From Acanthaster planci (lineage: Eukaryota > Echinodermata > Asteroidea > Valvatida > Acanthasteridae), in the NCBI RefSeq assembly GCF_001949145.1, contig NW_019091402.1, forward strand, positions 1,260,648 through 1,320,647: a stretch of 60,000 nt of DNA, written 5' to 3'. The notes beneath the pieces were generated by a model. It did no database searches. It saw nothing but the letters and a program-made list of their open reading frames with translations, and was not told the DNA's origin. The stretch's first letter is position 1; each line of letters begins with the position of its first letter. The translations under genes and the position numbers were made by a program. This document shows, piece by piece, positions 24,704 through 36,700 of this stretch.

Positions 24704-27700
24704 ATTATACCCGCACACTGATGGCACCTGCACTTGCGTTCAGTAATCAAACTTTGTACCTTCAGCCCAAGCATGGCCCAAGTGTTCGAACACCAAAACG
24801 AAAGCACAGAGATGAATTGCTTCACACTACGGGGTAAAGCATTGTGGTTCCCTTTGTTAAACTCTCCCACAATGCGGACACACCTTCGAGGATAGCTTTT
24901 AGACAAAAGATCCACATAACGCGGACAGGAAAAATCCTTTGTGGGCTCGGTGCCCCTGTCCTCCATATACCTTTACCAATGATGTTGTCATGTTTGTCTT
25001 GTTCCCTGTAGACCCATTCGGCAATAGTAATACAACTTCACACACTAATAAAAGGAACAGACTAGTTTTGTCCTTCCAGCCTCGGTTTGGTTACGTTGCT
25101 TTGAATGGTAGAAAAGCAAGACGGCTGCCCCACTGCAAAGCCGCACAGGCCCGCGACTGACAACTGTAACGACTCGGTGTTTAATTGCAGGAGCGGAAAC
25201 ACTAACCACGCAGGTTCAAATAAATTAGTGTTTTACACAGTAAATGCGCGTTCTTTGGTGTAAACACTGGAAACGCCTATCGTATTTCCTAGCTGATTTG
25301 GGGTATATCTATGATCTACCTTACACTACCAACAAAATATACCTGAGATCCTGTTAGAAATTATTTATTTGCACAGGGAACGTGTATATTTGCGCGTACA
25401 TAAACAGGCGTTATTTATTGGCGCATAAAACAAGTTGTCAAAGTCAGGCACGTTTCTGGTTCCATGGGTGGGCGTGTACGTGAATGGCTCTCGCGAACAC
25501 GAGAATGGGGGGGGGTATTCAAGAAAGAATGTAATCTGGAACATCTACCCCGACTACGTTTTTAACCCAACCGGGTAACATGAAATACACATACCACTCT
25601 TGTCCGAGTTAATGCGCATGCCAGCATCCACAAAAGCCTAAATTTTGCGCCCTCCAAAATAATCGTTTTGCCCCTCCAACACTCCAAGGTCACTCCATTA
25701 TCAAAAATCGATTTGGCTGGGCCCGTAAACATCCGAACTATAAGGCTGCGCACTTGGAATTGATTTCACCCGCGCTTGAAACCATTATCCACCTCGAGAT
25801 AAATTATCACCGCTTGTAAAACACGCAAGGTTATCCACGGCTGGGCCGGTCGACCGCATGTTTTTTTGAAAAATTGCCAAGCCGCTGTCAACCTCGAGCG
25901 AGGATGGCGACTAGGCGTATCCAACGAGCCGGTTTTACTGCGCGAGAACCGTCGTCACCGTGGGGATGACAGGTGTCACAAAGCAGGCCCTGAGCGATGG
26001 CAAAAACACGAGACCCTGGGATTTCCAGGAACCAGGCGAGGGGAGGGTTATTCTACCAATCTGTTACACCGAGGTTTGAAGGCGTCGACCAGTGGTGCGG
26101 ATGGAAATCGCGTGTCAGAAGAGCAATGTTTACCGGAGGCGGGTTGTTTTTGGCGCGATTTTTTTCAGGCATGTACTGTATAGCGCTTGTGTCGCAGTGT
26201 CCTTCGGCGGTGATAATTCAGTTTGTGGTCCACTTTCTGGGAAATTTCAAGAGGATTTGGTCAGTTTTTCTTTGCAAAGATGACATTTATGTTGCAACAC
26301 TACTGCACTTTTGTCACTTTTGAGCCGTTTTCCTTGAAAGGTTTCAGTAATGGATTTTTTTGTAATATAAGCCTCCAAGATAAAAGTTCAAACGTTCTAA
26401 ATGCTATATAGACGATGTCATCGTCATCATAAAGTTTTCTCGCACTGAACGCGGCTTGGAATGAAACAGAATTGCAAAAAACTTGGTGTGGTGACGTTGT
26501 AAAACCTGTTTCAAAGGAAGCGGCACGTAGTCTTTGGGAGCCCGCATGTCTGGCTTCGTCGCCAAAACTCTAGCAGGTTGAAGTGACTCAACTCACTAGC
26601 AACACAGGGAGGGGATTTTAACATCCCTCGAAAGACCGAAGCACGGTGATGACCGGTGACGGGCCCTTCACTAAGTTTCTTTGGGCTTCTCCCCCGCGTT
26701 ACCATAAACCCAGCTGATCAGGGATCAAAGGTTCAACTGCTAAGCCCAACGCCACATGTTTACATCACAGAAGAAACCAGCAAGCAGTGTCGTATATCAA
26801 AACCATGATTCATAAACACGGGATTATAAGGTACTTGATTGATTGCCCACTGTTCAAAAAATATTTGTACAATCTAAGGGGGTTGCCAGGCGACAGGTAA
26901 TAAAAGAACAATTCTTGAAAGTTCTCGGCATTATATACTTCAGATGGTTAAAAGCCGGTGTCACCGACAAGTTAAGAAGGAAATTGATCCCCCCCAAAAA
27001 AATTAAGCCTATTTGTTTTTCAAATGTCTTGTTTCGGATTATAGAGATGACTGCCGTCGCTCAAAATGTATCGAGATTTTAAACCATGTAAGTTTATTAA
27101 CATGGTGTGATCCGTGTTTGCTCCAGTAATCACTTCAGTTATCACAGTGTTGAAATAACACCGTACAGGGTATTCTAAGGATCCCTTGGCCATATTACAC
27201 GGTATTAAGTCAACACGATGTGTGTAATAAAGATTCAATTCCATTGTATTTTTTTTCAGAGAGGTCATACTTGTTGAGCCAGTGAATTAGTCCATGTATC
27301 ACTCGCCCGGCGTTTGGCTGATTTTTTAGGACCGATACACCAGTCCCAGGAAACACTCCAATCAAAACCAATCCTCCTCGACCGTTCACCTCGGTCTAAT
27401 TGAAACTTTCTGGTTTTGAGAGAGAGAGCACACAATTGTGCAATCTGGCTTTAAAGGGACTGTATAGTGCAGCTTTGGTTAGGCTATATATCTCAAGTTC
27501 TTCCTCCTGAAATAATGTTTGATAATACTGCATGACGCAGGTACGTCAGCGATTTTTGTGAGGCATTGAGATTATGCCAAGGTAGTGATTCACGTCAAGT
27601 TGTGTCACAGTGACATGGGAAATGGTGGTAAGTGCCCTCCGTATAAGCGAGACAGAAGGTGTTGGAGAGAGACCTAGAAACTCCACATGTCGTACGTTTT

Positions 27701-29539
27701 TTGTTAGCAAAAACACAATTTTGTGAAAAATCAGATACTAACAACTACATGTCCGTGTACACGTATGTAAACATTGTACATTGCGCGTGCACGGTGAACG
27801 GGAATGCCGACGTTCCCATTATTACTACGAAATTCGGATGGAAAGAAACTTTTGGCACGGTCTCGCGGACTTCAAGGGTCGACTTAACACAAAATCTTTA
27901 CTGAGTTTTTCGAGAGCACAGGTGTTCCGAGCCAACTCTGCCGAAGGGGGGCAGCATGGCGCTGATAAAGGCGCTCGGCGGTCAATCAAACGCCGTTTCG
28001 ACATTTCCTGACAGCAGGTACCCGACCTTGGCACGCAGCCCCTTGATTGATGGTGACATGCCGCATCAGGTGGAGTTAACGCTGACGGCCGATGACGGGC
28101 TCTCCTCTTACACTGGGTAAACTACGCAGAAATTGGCAGGCCGCTCGGTGGGTCGTCGTGACACCCCAACAAGTTCAATTATTACTGACAACGCTTGGGC
28201 GTTTTGGGGGGCGATCTTAAAGGGACTACAGAAGTCAAGGCCAACCCCTGTATATTGGTTCCTAGGAAACTACGCAGCAAGGAGCAAAATCACCTTTACA
28301 TTGAGCTCCAAACGTTTCGGGTGACAATAAACATATCAACAGCACGGTGTGTTAGTGTGTTTCTCATTTGACTTGACTTTTGAATGATAAACACTATGGG
28401 ATTTCAATTTAATACACTGGCTACATGATGTGGAAGCCTAACTCCACACAGAAAACATGGCTCTGGACTATTTCCTTCGAGAGAGATGTAATTAAACCTT
28501 TTTTTGCCAAGCTTAGTGCCTTCACTGATTCGTGTTGCACGTTCATTCGTGGGTTGCTTTGTATAACGGTATAATAACCATGATGCAATATACGAACTAT
28601 ACACAAAAAAACAGCGCTGGCATCACCCCCCCCCCAAAAAAAAATTAAGTATTTTCTATCTTCGATGGCAACATCCCAAGTAGGCAAACACGACCTCCGC
28701 GTCGACTTGAATCGAGTCTAGATTCTCCGGCATGCGCGGAAGGACAATCTTTTCTAATGACGTCACTGGATAATCAATACCACAAGGTGTACGAGGAGCC
28801 GTGATCGGGCCCAACAGTCATAAATCACAGCGTGAAATCAGCGGGGTCACGAGTGAGAGTCTACCCTTTAACATTGCAATATGATGGGTTGCACTCACCT
28901 CTCGACCTCTGAGCAGATCAGCAACAGTCGTAACTCCTCAGCGCCTGCCTGTCAATCATCCTGTCTGGCAGAGTTGAAAGTCGGATTTAATTCAGCAAGC
29001 TGTTTAAAAAAGACGGGGGGAAAGGATTACGAAGAATCTACGGACAGCCTTCAGCAATTATGTGACATCGTCAGTTATTTTAGCAAGAAGCGTCTTGATG
29101 GGAAAATAAACTCAACACGCTGTCAATTTTTAAAGGCGGTGATTAATTTGGCCGGAGAAGGCTTTCCGTCCAACATTAACAAGACGGCCACTAGGGTTAC
29201 CGATGTCCCAAAAGAGTTGAATGTACTTTGACAGGTGTATTGTAAGATACTGAAACAGTCATAAATCAATGATAATTTGCCGAGATAAGGAATTGAAATG
29301 ATTAAATAATGTTTCCATGTCAAAATAAAACTTTCAATTCATATTATTTTTCTCCCTGGTTTATTTTTCAAATAAACATCTGTCAACTTACTTCAACTAC
29401 GAAAAAACTGTTCTGTTATTGTTAATCACTTTCTGTTTTTTTCCAAGAACGCACAGAGACAGTCGACGAGAGTACATGTGCGAATCCAAAGGGAGGCTCG
29501 GGGTCAACCACCCCACCCACCCCTCGCTCATTCCCTTTA

Positions 29540-29745
29540 TTGATGGGGGAGGGGGGGACGTCTTAAGCCTAAAGGTTCGAAGACCCCCCCCCAAAAGCAC
29601 AAACCAGGTAGGGGTCTAGTCTTCATTTACGATTAACGACAAAACAAAGATAGATTCATCATCGGTGACAACTACATATCGTAATAAACCCCACCCCTAC
29701 AAGAAAAATTTCCTGACCCCCCCCCGTCATGGATCCGCCCCGGAC
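29540..29745. mobile_element. Candidate poly-G/C-bounded repeat remnant
   Basis: On the minus strand it starts GGGGCGGATCCATGAC followed by nine G, then AGGAAATTTTTC. It ends in a C/G-tract pair around 29,543-29,592. A similar word, GGGGCGGATCCGAAAC followed by eight G, occurs on the plus strand at 46,767-46,798. These look like ends of a shared repeat family; boundaries are uncertain. Confidence 0.4.
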
Positions 29746-29920
29746 CAATATCTAAACTTAAACAAGCAGCGAAATTTCTGACATCCGAGAATGAAATCCC
29801 GCCCTGGAAAGTCTTCGCTCACTCGTCAGTCTTACGTTTCGTGTTAGTTGCTGCAGCGATGTCTAAGTAAGAGTGCGCCAAGATCATAAAAGATGTCCAC
29901 GCGATGAAGGAAAGGAAGAC

Positions 29921-29950
29921 GTTCTGTGGACTTACCCATGTCCACAGGAC
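29921..29950. repeat. Short hairpin, 11-bp arms
   Basis: GTTCTGTGGAC and GTCCACAGGAC pair with one mismatch around the 8-nt loop TTACCCAT. Too short for a microRNA precursor; no function assigned. Confidence 0.7.
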
Positions 29951-32900
29951 GTTTCCCCTTCTCTGAAAAATGTTTAAAGCATTATGGAGTCAGGCTTATC
30001 GGTCGTAAAAAGGAAGAGGAACCATTAAGGAAACACTTTCACAAAACTCAAGCTGAAAATCGCGTTCCCAGTTCAAGAAAAATGTTTTTTTTTTACCTAG
30101 TTTTCTTAACTGCACGAACACGAAGGAATGTCCACATTTTAAGGTAAGTATTTGTGTGTGGAGGCGCGTGTCAAATTCTATGTTTGGGGGTCACCTTCTT
30201 TCTGTCGACATTTTGCCAGACCCGTGCCTTACCAAATTACTCCCAATCACCGATACTGTTCCTGTGTCTATCTTCTCCGAAACATCCATCTTCTACTGTG
30301 CACTGTATACGTATCAAAATTTCGAAAACCCAGTGCAAGTGCGGAATTCGGAAGTAAAACACCCATTTTTTCCATCTTAATATTTAAACCCCACATTTCA
30401 GAACTAGACAAAAACACAAACAGCACGCCACGAGAATTGAACAAACTCGCTCTTATAAAAAAATCCGCAATGCAAGAAACACTGCTTTGAATTTGATCCG
30501 TTATGACAAATATCGGACTAGGTCACTGACTGAGATTAATTATTTGCCACTGCGCGCTTGTCCACTTTTCGGTCAGTGCCCAGAAGAAACTTTTCGGTTC
30601 CCTCCGAATGTGCGCCGGCCGGTCATTGACTTAGACTTAGAAGAATGTATGCTTGAGGGAAAGATGTGTTATTTAAAAAAGAACTCGATCCACATCACAA
30701 GTCACGTGGGATTTTTTGTATCTAATCGCGCGGGATCTGTGTATTTTTGAAGCGACACCCATGTGACTTTCTTTTATCAGCTGTAACCTATTTTTGCGTA
30801 TAAACATACCTCGCATCCGCAAATATTTTGGATTGGAAAGAAACAGCCACCAGGACTTTTATCTGATAAAATGTAATCCTGTGGTCTGGGCACGTGTTGA
30901 CTGATTGCAGAAGAGAAACCACTCGACGATTACTGAAACTACATGTAGTAGGAGTTAATCGGTTTCGAGACTCGCTTAAAAACAAGTGTCATTCCACCTC
31001 GGTAAAGTGCGTGCACCCTCTGTATGTGGACCCGATCCCAAAGAGCGAAGATCGCTTTGAATTTGGACTGTAACAACGTGAAGAGAACTTCTTCCAGTGT
31101 AGAGTAGAAGGGAAATATCCATCTCATCGATGGATTTAATTTCACTGGAATCCATACTTGTCCCCAGTTTCAATTGGAGCCTGGAGGAAGTGGACTTTCC
31201 CTTGGAATGGAGTACAATTTTCACTCTTTGAAATTGTGTGAGTAAAGCCGGGATTGGTTATATGTAATGGGACTGTTATTTTTCTGCAGATGAAGATTAG
31301 GCCTTGCCCTCAAGTTGAAATACCAGGAAGTATTGTTTCAACTGTGATCGGTGAAAATGCAAACGACAGAGAATACAGGAGCCGGATATTTTGGAGTCGG
31401 ACCCAGGGACAGCAGTACTCTAAACCAAAGCAGCCCCTGTGAAACAGAGTGTATACATGAATTATACATGAGGTAAACAGACTGGCCAGTCAAGCCGCCT
31501 TGACAATCAACCACGCACTGCAATTTGCATATTCCTGGGGGTGCTCCGCCAAATTTTAAACCGACCCTTGTAAACATAGCCCGATGCCCAATCATATCGC
31601 CTTTCATTTTAATTTGGCTCCAGGGGGTAAACAAAGCAGGCCCACTCTGGGCAACATTGGTCCCCCGGACAGACCAGATTGTTAAATATGGCATGGAGAA
31701 ATCAGATTTTCGCACTCGCAATAGCCTAGAAAAAGTCTTCTTGTCACACGGGGAACGGACCGCAGATACTGAACAGACGTTCCATTAGGCAGGTCAGAGA
31801 CAGCATGACTTGCCACGTAGAAAACGGCTGTTTTTAAAGCAAAAGTTTTTTCCCTGTTCATAAAAGTCCTACAGGTTTTCCGAGCTCAAATTTCAGTAAT
31901 ATCGTTACACATGCACATGGATAGTACATGTACATGTACAGAATTTGTGCATTAAAGTGAGCCACGTTTCAACACGCAGCAGTAGCCAATTATAAATCAC
32001 GTCCCAAGCAATATGTGTCGATCCCGCGCACAATTTCACAAAGTCACGAGCTATAAAACCCAACTGCGACTTATGGCTGGTGACCGTTTTCTGCTGCGTC
32101 CAGATCACTCGTGTGTAATCTCAAGCCGCAGCCAAGTGATTTGGACACGTTAATATCTTCAGGGGACCAGTGGTCACGAGATACACAATGCATACGTAAC
32201 ATTTTGGTTGATAACCTGTCATTGCAAAGCAAACATCTCAATGTAATTGGCCCAGGAAATTTACTCTCGCTGAAAATGCCCTTTTTTATTTTTTTATTTC
32301 AATATAACACAAAACACAAATAAAATAGGCCTACAATAAACCAGCGAAAGCAATCTTGGAGAAAATTCAAAATACAAGGCCACACAAACACACACCATAA
32401 AGACATTGGAACAGGCAACCCTTACTAAGCTGAGGACTTAAAAAAAAACAGATCAACTGTGAAAATAGGCAAGTGATCTGTTTCTAGCACTGCAGTAATG
32501 GCCTCCTTTGTTTTGAAATAAATAAAAACAAGCCTTATAGAACCAGACAAAAGAGGCAAACATTTGACACCAATGTGCCATCCTAATGCAAAATGCCTCC
32601 TGTTTATAGACCTACCCTATTTGGGCGACGCGACCCTAAAGTCTTTCGTTAGGAAAAAACATAGGTGTAGTTTGAAGGTGGTGCAAAAATGGTTCAACGG
32701 ACTTATCTATCCACGCAACACTACTAGCCTTGAAACTGTGTTGTTCACTCCATTCCAAACAAAATGCCATCCAACACACTACTGTTATCTTTTAACCAGT
32801 TATCATCTAGCTATACGCTCTGAGTCAGAATTTAAAAAAAATGCCCACCTCCCACACAAAAAATCCTACCTACCCAAACTGTTTTCAGCTTCCATAAAAT

Positions 32901-33672
32901 AGGAAGCAGTTCTTTTTATTATTGGCCGACGAAGTAACATTTTGTGCCGTTATAAAATCTGGATCCCAGATCTAACGAAATCATTGACACACTGAAATCA
33001 GTATTACTTCCTATTTGGCCTTCGTGTGAAAGTGCACGACTGTTTGCAGTGAATTGGGTTACAGTGCGTGCAGGGCTGTTTCAGAGTGGACAAACAGGAT
33101 GTGAAACTTGTCCTTTTTTTATTTCACTTCTGGTGACGGTGGTTGTCAATAAACTCAAAGGCAGTTTCTTGAACATGAATATGAAGGAAGGGTGCATTTA
33201 AACGGGATTTTGCAGGGTGAACTCAGCATTTTCTAGACGGCACAAGTGACGAGATAATATAACTCTTCACAAAATTTCTGAGATAATGTACTTCTGACAA
33301 ATGTAAATGATTTCATTTAGAGGGACAAACCGTGAAATATGTTCATGTTCAGAAACGAAAATGCTAACTTAGCATAAAAGATGTTTATTGCCGGTGCCTT
33401 GGAAGATGTCATTTGCTATTTATAATTCAGTTACAATGAATGCACTGAATGTTTAATTGTATATATTAGTCATATAAAGCCCTTGCCTTCCAAATCTGCC
33501 TCATCGGTAAGAATTTAATAACGGATTTTCTGAAGATGCATACACGTTGCACAAGGTGCTATTGTGTGAAAGATCAAGGAATAGTGGCAGAAAAAAGGGA
33601 AATGTTTTATTAGTATTGATGGACATTTCCTATTCCTGAATAAAATAAAGAATGAAGAGGGGGGGACGGAAG

Positions 33673-33678
33673 AAAAAA
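33673..33678 (-). terminator. RNA polymerase III terminator of tRNA-Gly
   Basis: Six A on the plus strand equal T6 on the transcribed sense, beginning 4 nt beyond the mature 3' end. This is the expected signal and distance for Pol III release. Confidence 0.9.
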
Positions 33679-33681
33679 CTT

Positions 33682-33752
33682 TGCACTGGCCGGGAATCGA
33701 ACCCGGGCCTCCCGCGTGGCAGGCGAGAATTCTACCACTGAACCACCAGTGC
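33682..33752 (-). tRNA. tRNA-Gly (anticodon GCC)
   Basis: The minus strand reads GCACTGGTGGTTCAGTGG ... GGTTCGATTCC ... CCAGTGC with discriminator A, 71 nt without an intron. The 7-bp acceptor stem (GCACTGG/CCAGTGC) is fully paired. The A box (TGGTTCAGTGG) is intact and the B box lies at plus-strand 33693-33703. The anticodon GCC is at plus-strand 33718-33720 in a standard loop. It is nearly identical to the animal nuclear tRNA-Gly(GCC) consensus and a T6 run follows, so it looks functional rather than SINE-derived. It is isolated, with no other tRNA seen in the window. Confidence 0.97.
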
Positions 33753-36700
33753 GTCTTACACTGGCCACGTTTTTCAATAGTCATAAAGATATTACCAACT
33801 GAAATTTTCCCACCAATACCAAGATCTTTCAGAAAGCCTTCACTCACTTTAAGTGACGTAAGTTTTATTCTAATTAGGATTTCTGATCGATTGACACATG
33901 ATACGCATGCACATACCTGATGAATACGTTTCTAAATCGTGCGTGACTTAGCGTGCCGGTATGTCACATTGGCAAATACTTTTAGCCTATTTAGTATTAC
34001 TAATCGGCCTATGCCTTCTTGCATTTAACAGTGGAGAAGAGTTCCAAGTACGGACGCCAGGAATTATTCCCTACAGTGACTTTTTATAGCCGTCAGAGAG
34101 CAAAAACATGTCCAGAAAAGTCCAATTTAGGAGGGGAAAACCAAGTCGTTTGCGGACAATTTTTTAGACCGCAGTCCCATTGGGTTTGTGCACACGTTGT
34201 TAAGTGGCGTTCGTATGGAACTCTTCTCTGGCATTAAGCCAGCATTTTATTTGCAATACTCATTTAGTAAACGTCCAGAGGAGGAAACGTCCTCAAAATT
34301 AGAAAATAACAGCTAATAACAACAAGCCTAACCTGTGAGGGTTTTTGTGCTTCACTGAAATCCTTTATGTTTCGAGGAAACCGTCCAATACAAGGGCAAA
34401 CCGGCTACAAATACGGTTCGGCGAAAGGGCACTGAATGAGGAAATTTCCGGGTCGTCTGAAGGACGCCACCTGTTGACAGTTCCGGGTTCAACATTATTT
34501 TGATGTTCGATTACGAAGAACACGGATGACTTCAGTATTTCCAAATTCTTCGTAATTTTCCAATGTCATATCAGGGGCGTACAGGTTTCGAGTTGGGGGG
34601 AGGGCAGGCAAAATAGAATTTTCTGTCTGAAACGACTGTACGATTTAACTTTTTCCATCCCTGAGAATCGTCTTTTAAAAGAAGGCAATTTCTACAGTGT
34701 TGGCGATTTCAATTAAAACTTAGCAAACACAAACGAATGAAACAAAAGCATACCTGGCAACATGTACTTTGAAAATCCTCCCCTCCATCCCTCAGCCCCT
34801 CCCCCCGCCGAATACGTTATTGTGTCAAATCTTTTGTCTCTTTCATAATATTCATTTTCAGGGATAACTGATGATCGATTTCATTGTCAGAAAAAAAACA
34901 GAACTTCTAGCAACAAATTATTAAAACCACACGTTCAATTCAAGATGGCTGGTAATTGAATACAGTCTATCAAAGACTACGAGATACAAAACTCGATTTT
35001 AAAATTCTTTCATTACTTCTAGATAAGTGTGAAAAGCCCCTTTTTATAGGAAGATTCCAGTCCTGTCTGGCCTAGTGTCATGAACTTGAACATGAATCCT
35101 CTGGTGTTGCGTGACCCATAGCACACCCCGGGTTCAGGAAGTACGCACAACTGCAACTAAAGTACATTATTGACTGGACCCCTACGCGGAATTAATCACA
35201 GAAATTTGAAACCGACGCAATCTCCTTGTTTGAATAACCGTTCTTTGCTTCCGCCAGGGCCGGCAGACTGGGTGATCCCAGCATCCCAACATCAACAAGA
35301 GTTTCCTGTGTCCTGTCAAGAACTCTGACGAAAACTGGTAAAAACATCCGATGTCAATTACTCAATGCAGCTTTAAAATTAGCTGTTATGGAAGTGCCAA
35401 TGAATACCTTTCATGAATGAAAGATATTACGTATACTCTTTGTTCTCTATAGCGATGAAAATATGAGATCAATGCCAGACATTTATTCCCCTTTGAGATC
35501 ATTAATGGGAGGAAGTTTTCAAAATATAAGTTTATTCATAAGTGTCGCGGACTAATCTGTAACTTTCAGCAAAACGGGGGAGGGATCTAAGCAAAGGCGT
35601 GCCACGGTCAAGCGGGTGTAACGCTGTGATGCCTGCCCTGGGATATTTGGAAATTTGTGGTGATCTCTCTTAAGTAAGTGCGTTTCATAAGGTGCACCCC
35701 AATCAGTTACTCAGTAGCCGGCCACCCCAAGGGTGCTTTTCGATTGGCCTTGTTCTCGAGTCGGCCCTCTTTAATCAAATCCGAGGCTGGGCCTATTCCA
35801 GTACAAATTTTCCAAAAAAACTTAGTTATGTACGGAATGAAGATGGTGCATCCTTTTTTATAGTAAGTAACTCCAAAAGATGGATAAAACTCGTGTCAAC
35901 TTTATTTCTCCAAATGAAAAAAATGAAAGCGAGGCTATACCTTTAAACGTATAATACCCAGCAAGAAATGAGACAGAGGGGTACCCCCGGCCCCCAACAT
36001 GTCTAATCCCTATACACATTCCAGACTATTGTTACTTAACACATCCCCCAAGATGTCTGAAAGGAATCCCCCAGATTCCTGCGAGACAATGACCAACACA
36101 AAGCAGGGGGGGTTCTCTCCGTCTCATACCTTGCTGCATATGTAAACGTAAGGAAAATGGTCCGATAGACTGGTTCCCGTCGCGTACGTAGTCTCCAGAC
36201 GTCCTTCGAACGTATAGTCTGGTTCCCTGCCCAAAGATTCCCTGACGATTCTTAGGTCTCAGGCATCTTAAAAATAAAAAAAATCATCAAAAAATCTGAG
36301 GTCAGGCATCATGTACGGATATAAATAGATATGACGCAAGGGTCAGGGATTGAGAGCCCGGGTGTTTTCGATTTCATCAGTGGCAACATCTCAAAAATGA
36401 GGCTTTTCCCATATCCAGTGGGCAGTACAGCAAGTGTATCCCCACTGAGAGCATGTTTCAGGCGCAAAGCCTGCATCGGTCGAAGAAAGAAAATTCTGCA
36501 TTTCGCCTGGGATGTCGGCCAGGGCGACCTTCGATTTCAGTGTATAAAGGCAAATATTTGTGAGCTGCCATTAGGATAGGAGGGTTTACGTTCAACACCT
36601 GGCCTACCTACCTTACCGGGAATAACCGAACATCAATGGTACCATCCGAACATGCCGAATACAGACGGGACAACTTCGGAATATTCCGGCTATTTCCAGA

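Larger units (their letters stand above)
24704..33672. other. Intergenic, no gene seen
   Basis: Only short open frames, the longest 127 codons (31,338-31,721, minus), without recognisable domains. Contains poly-G/C tracts at 25.5, 28.6 and 29.6-29.7 kb, the 29.92-kb hairpin, and a TACATGTACATGTACA word at 31.93 kb. Confidence 0.5.

Noticed and set aside
24532-24966. 144-codon minus-strand frame sharing peptide words with a plus-strand frame at 19,626-20,006
   Set aside because: The similarity comes entirely from copies B and C of the fold-back MITE family, not from a protein family.
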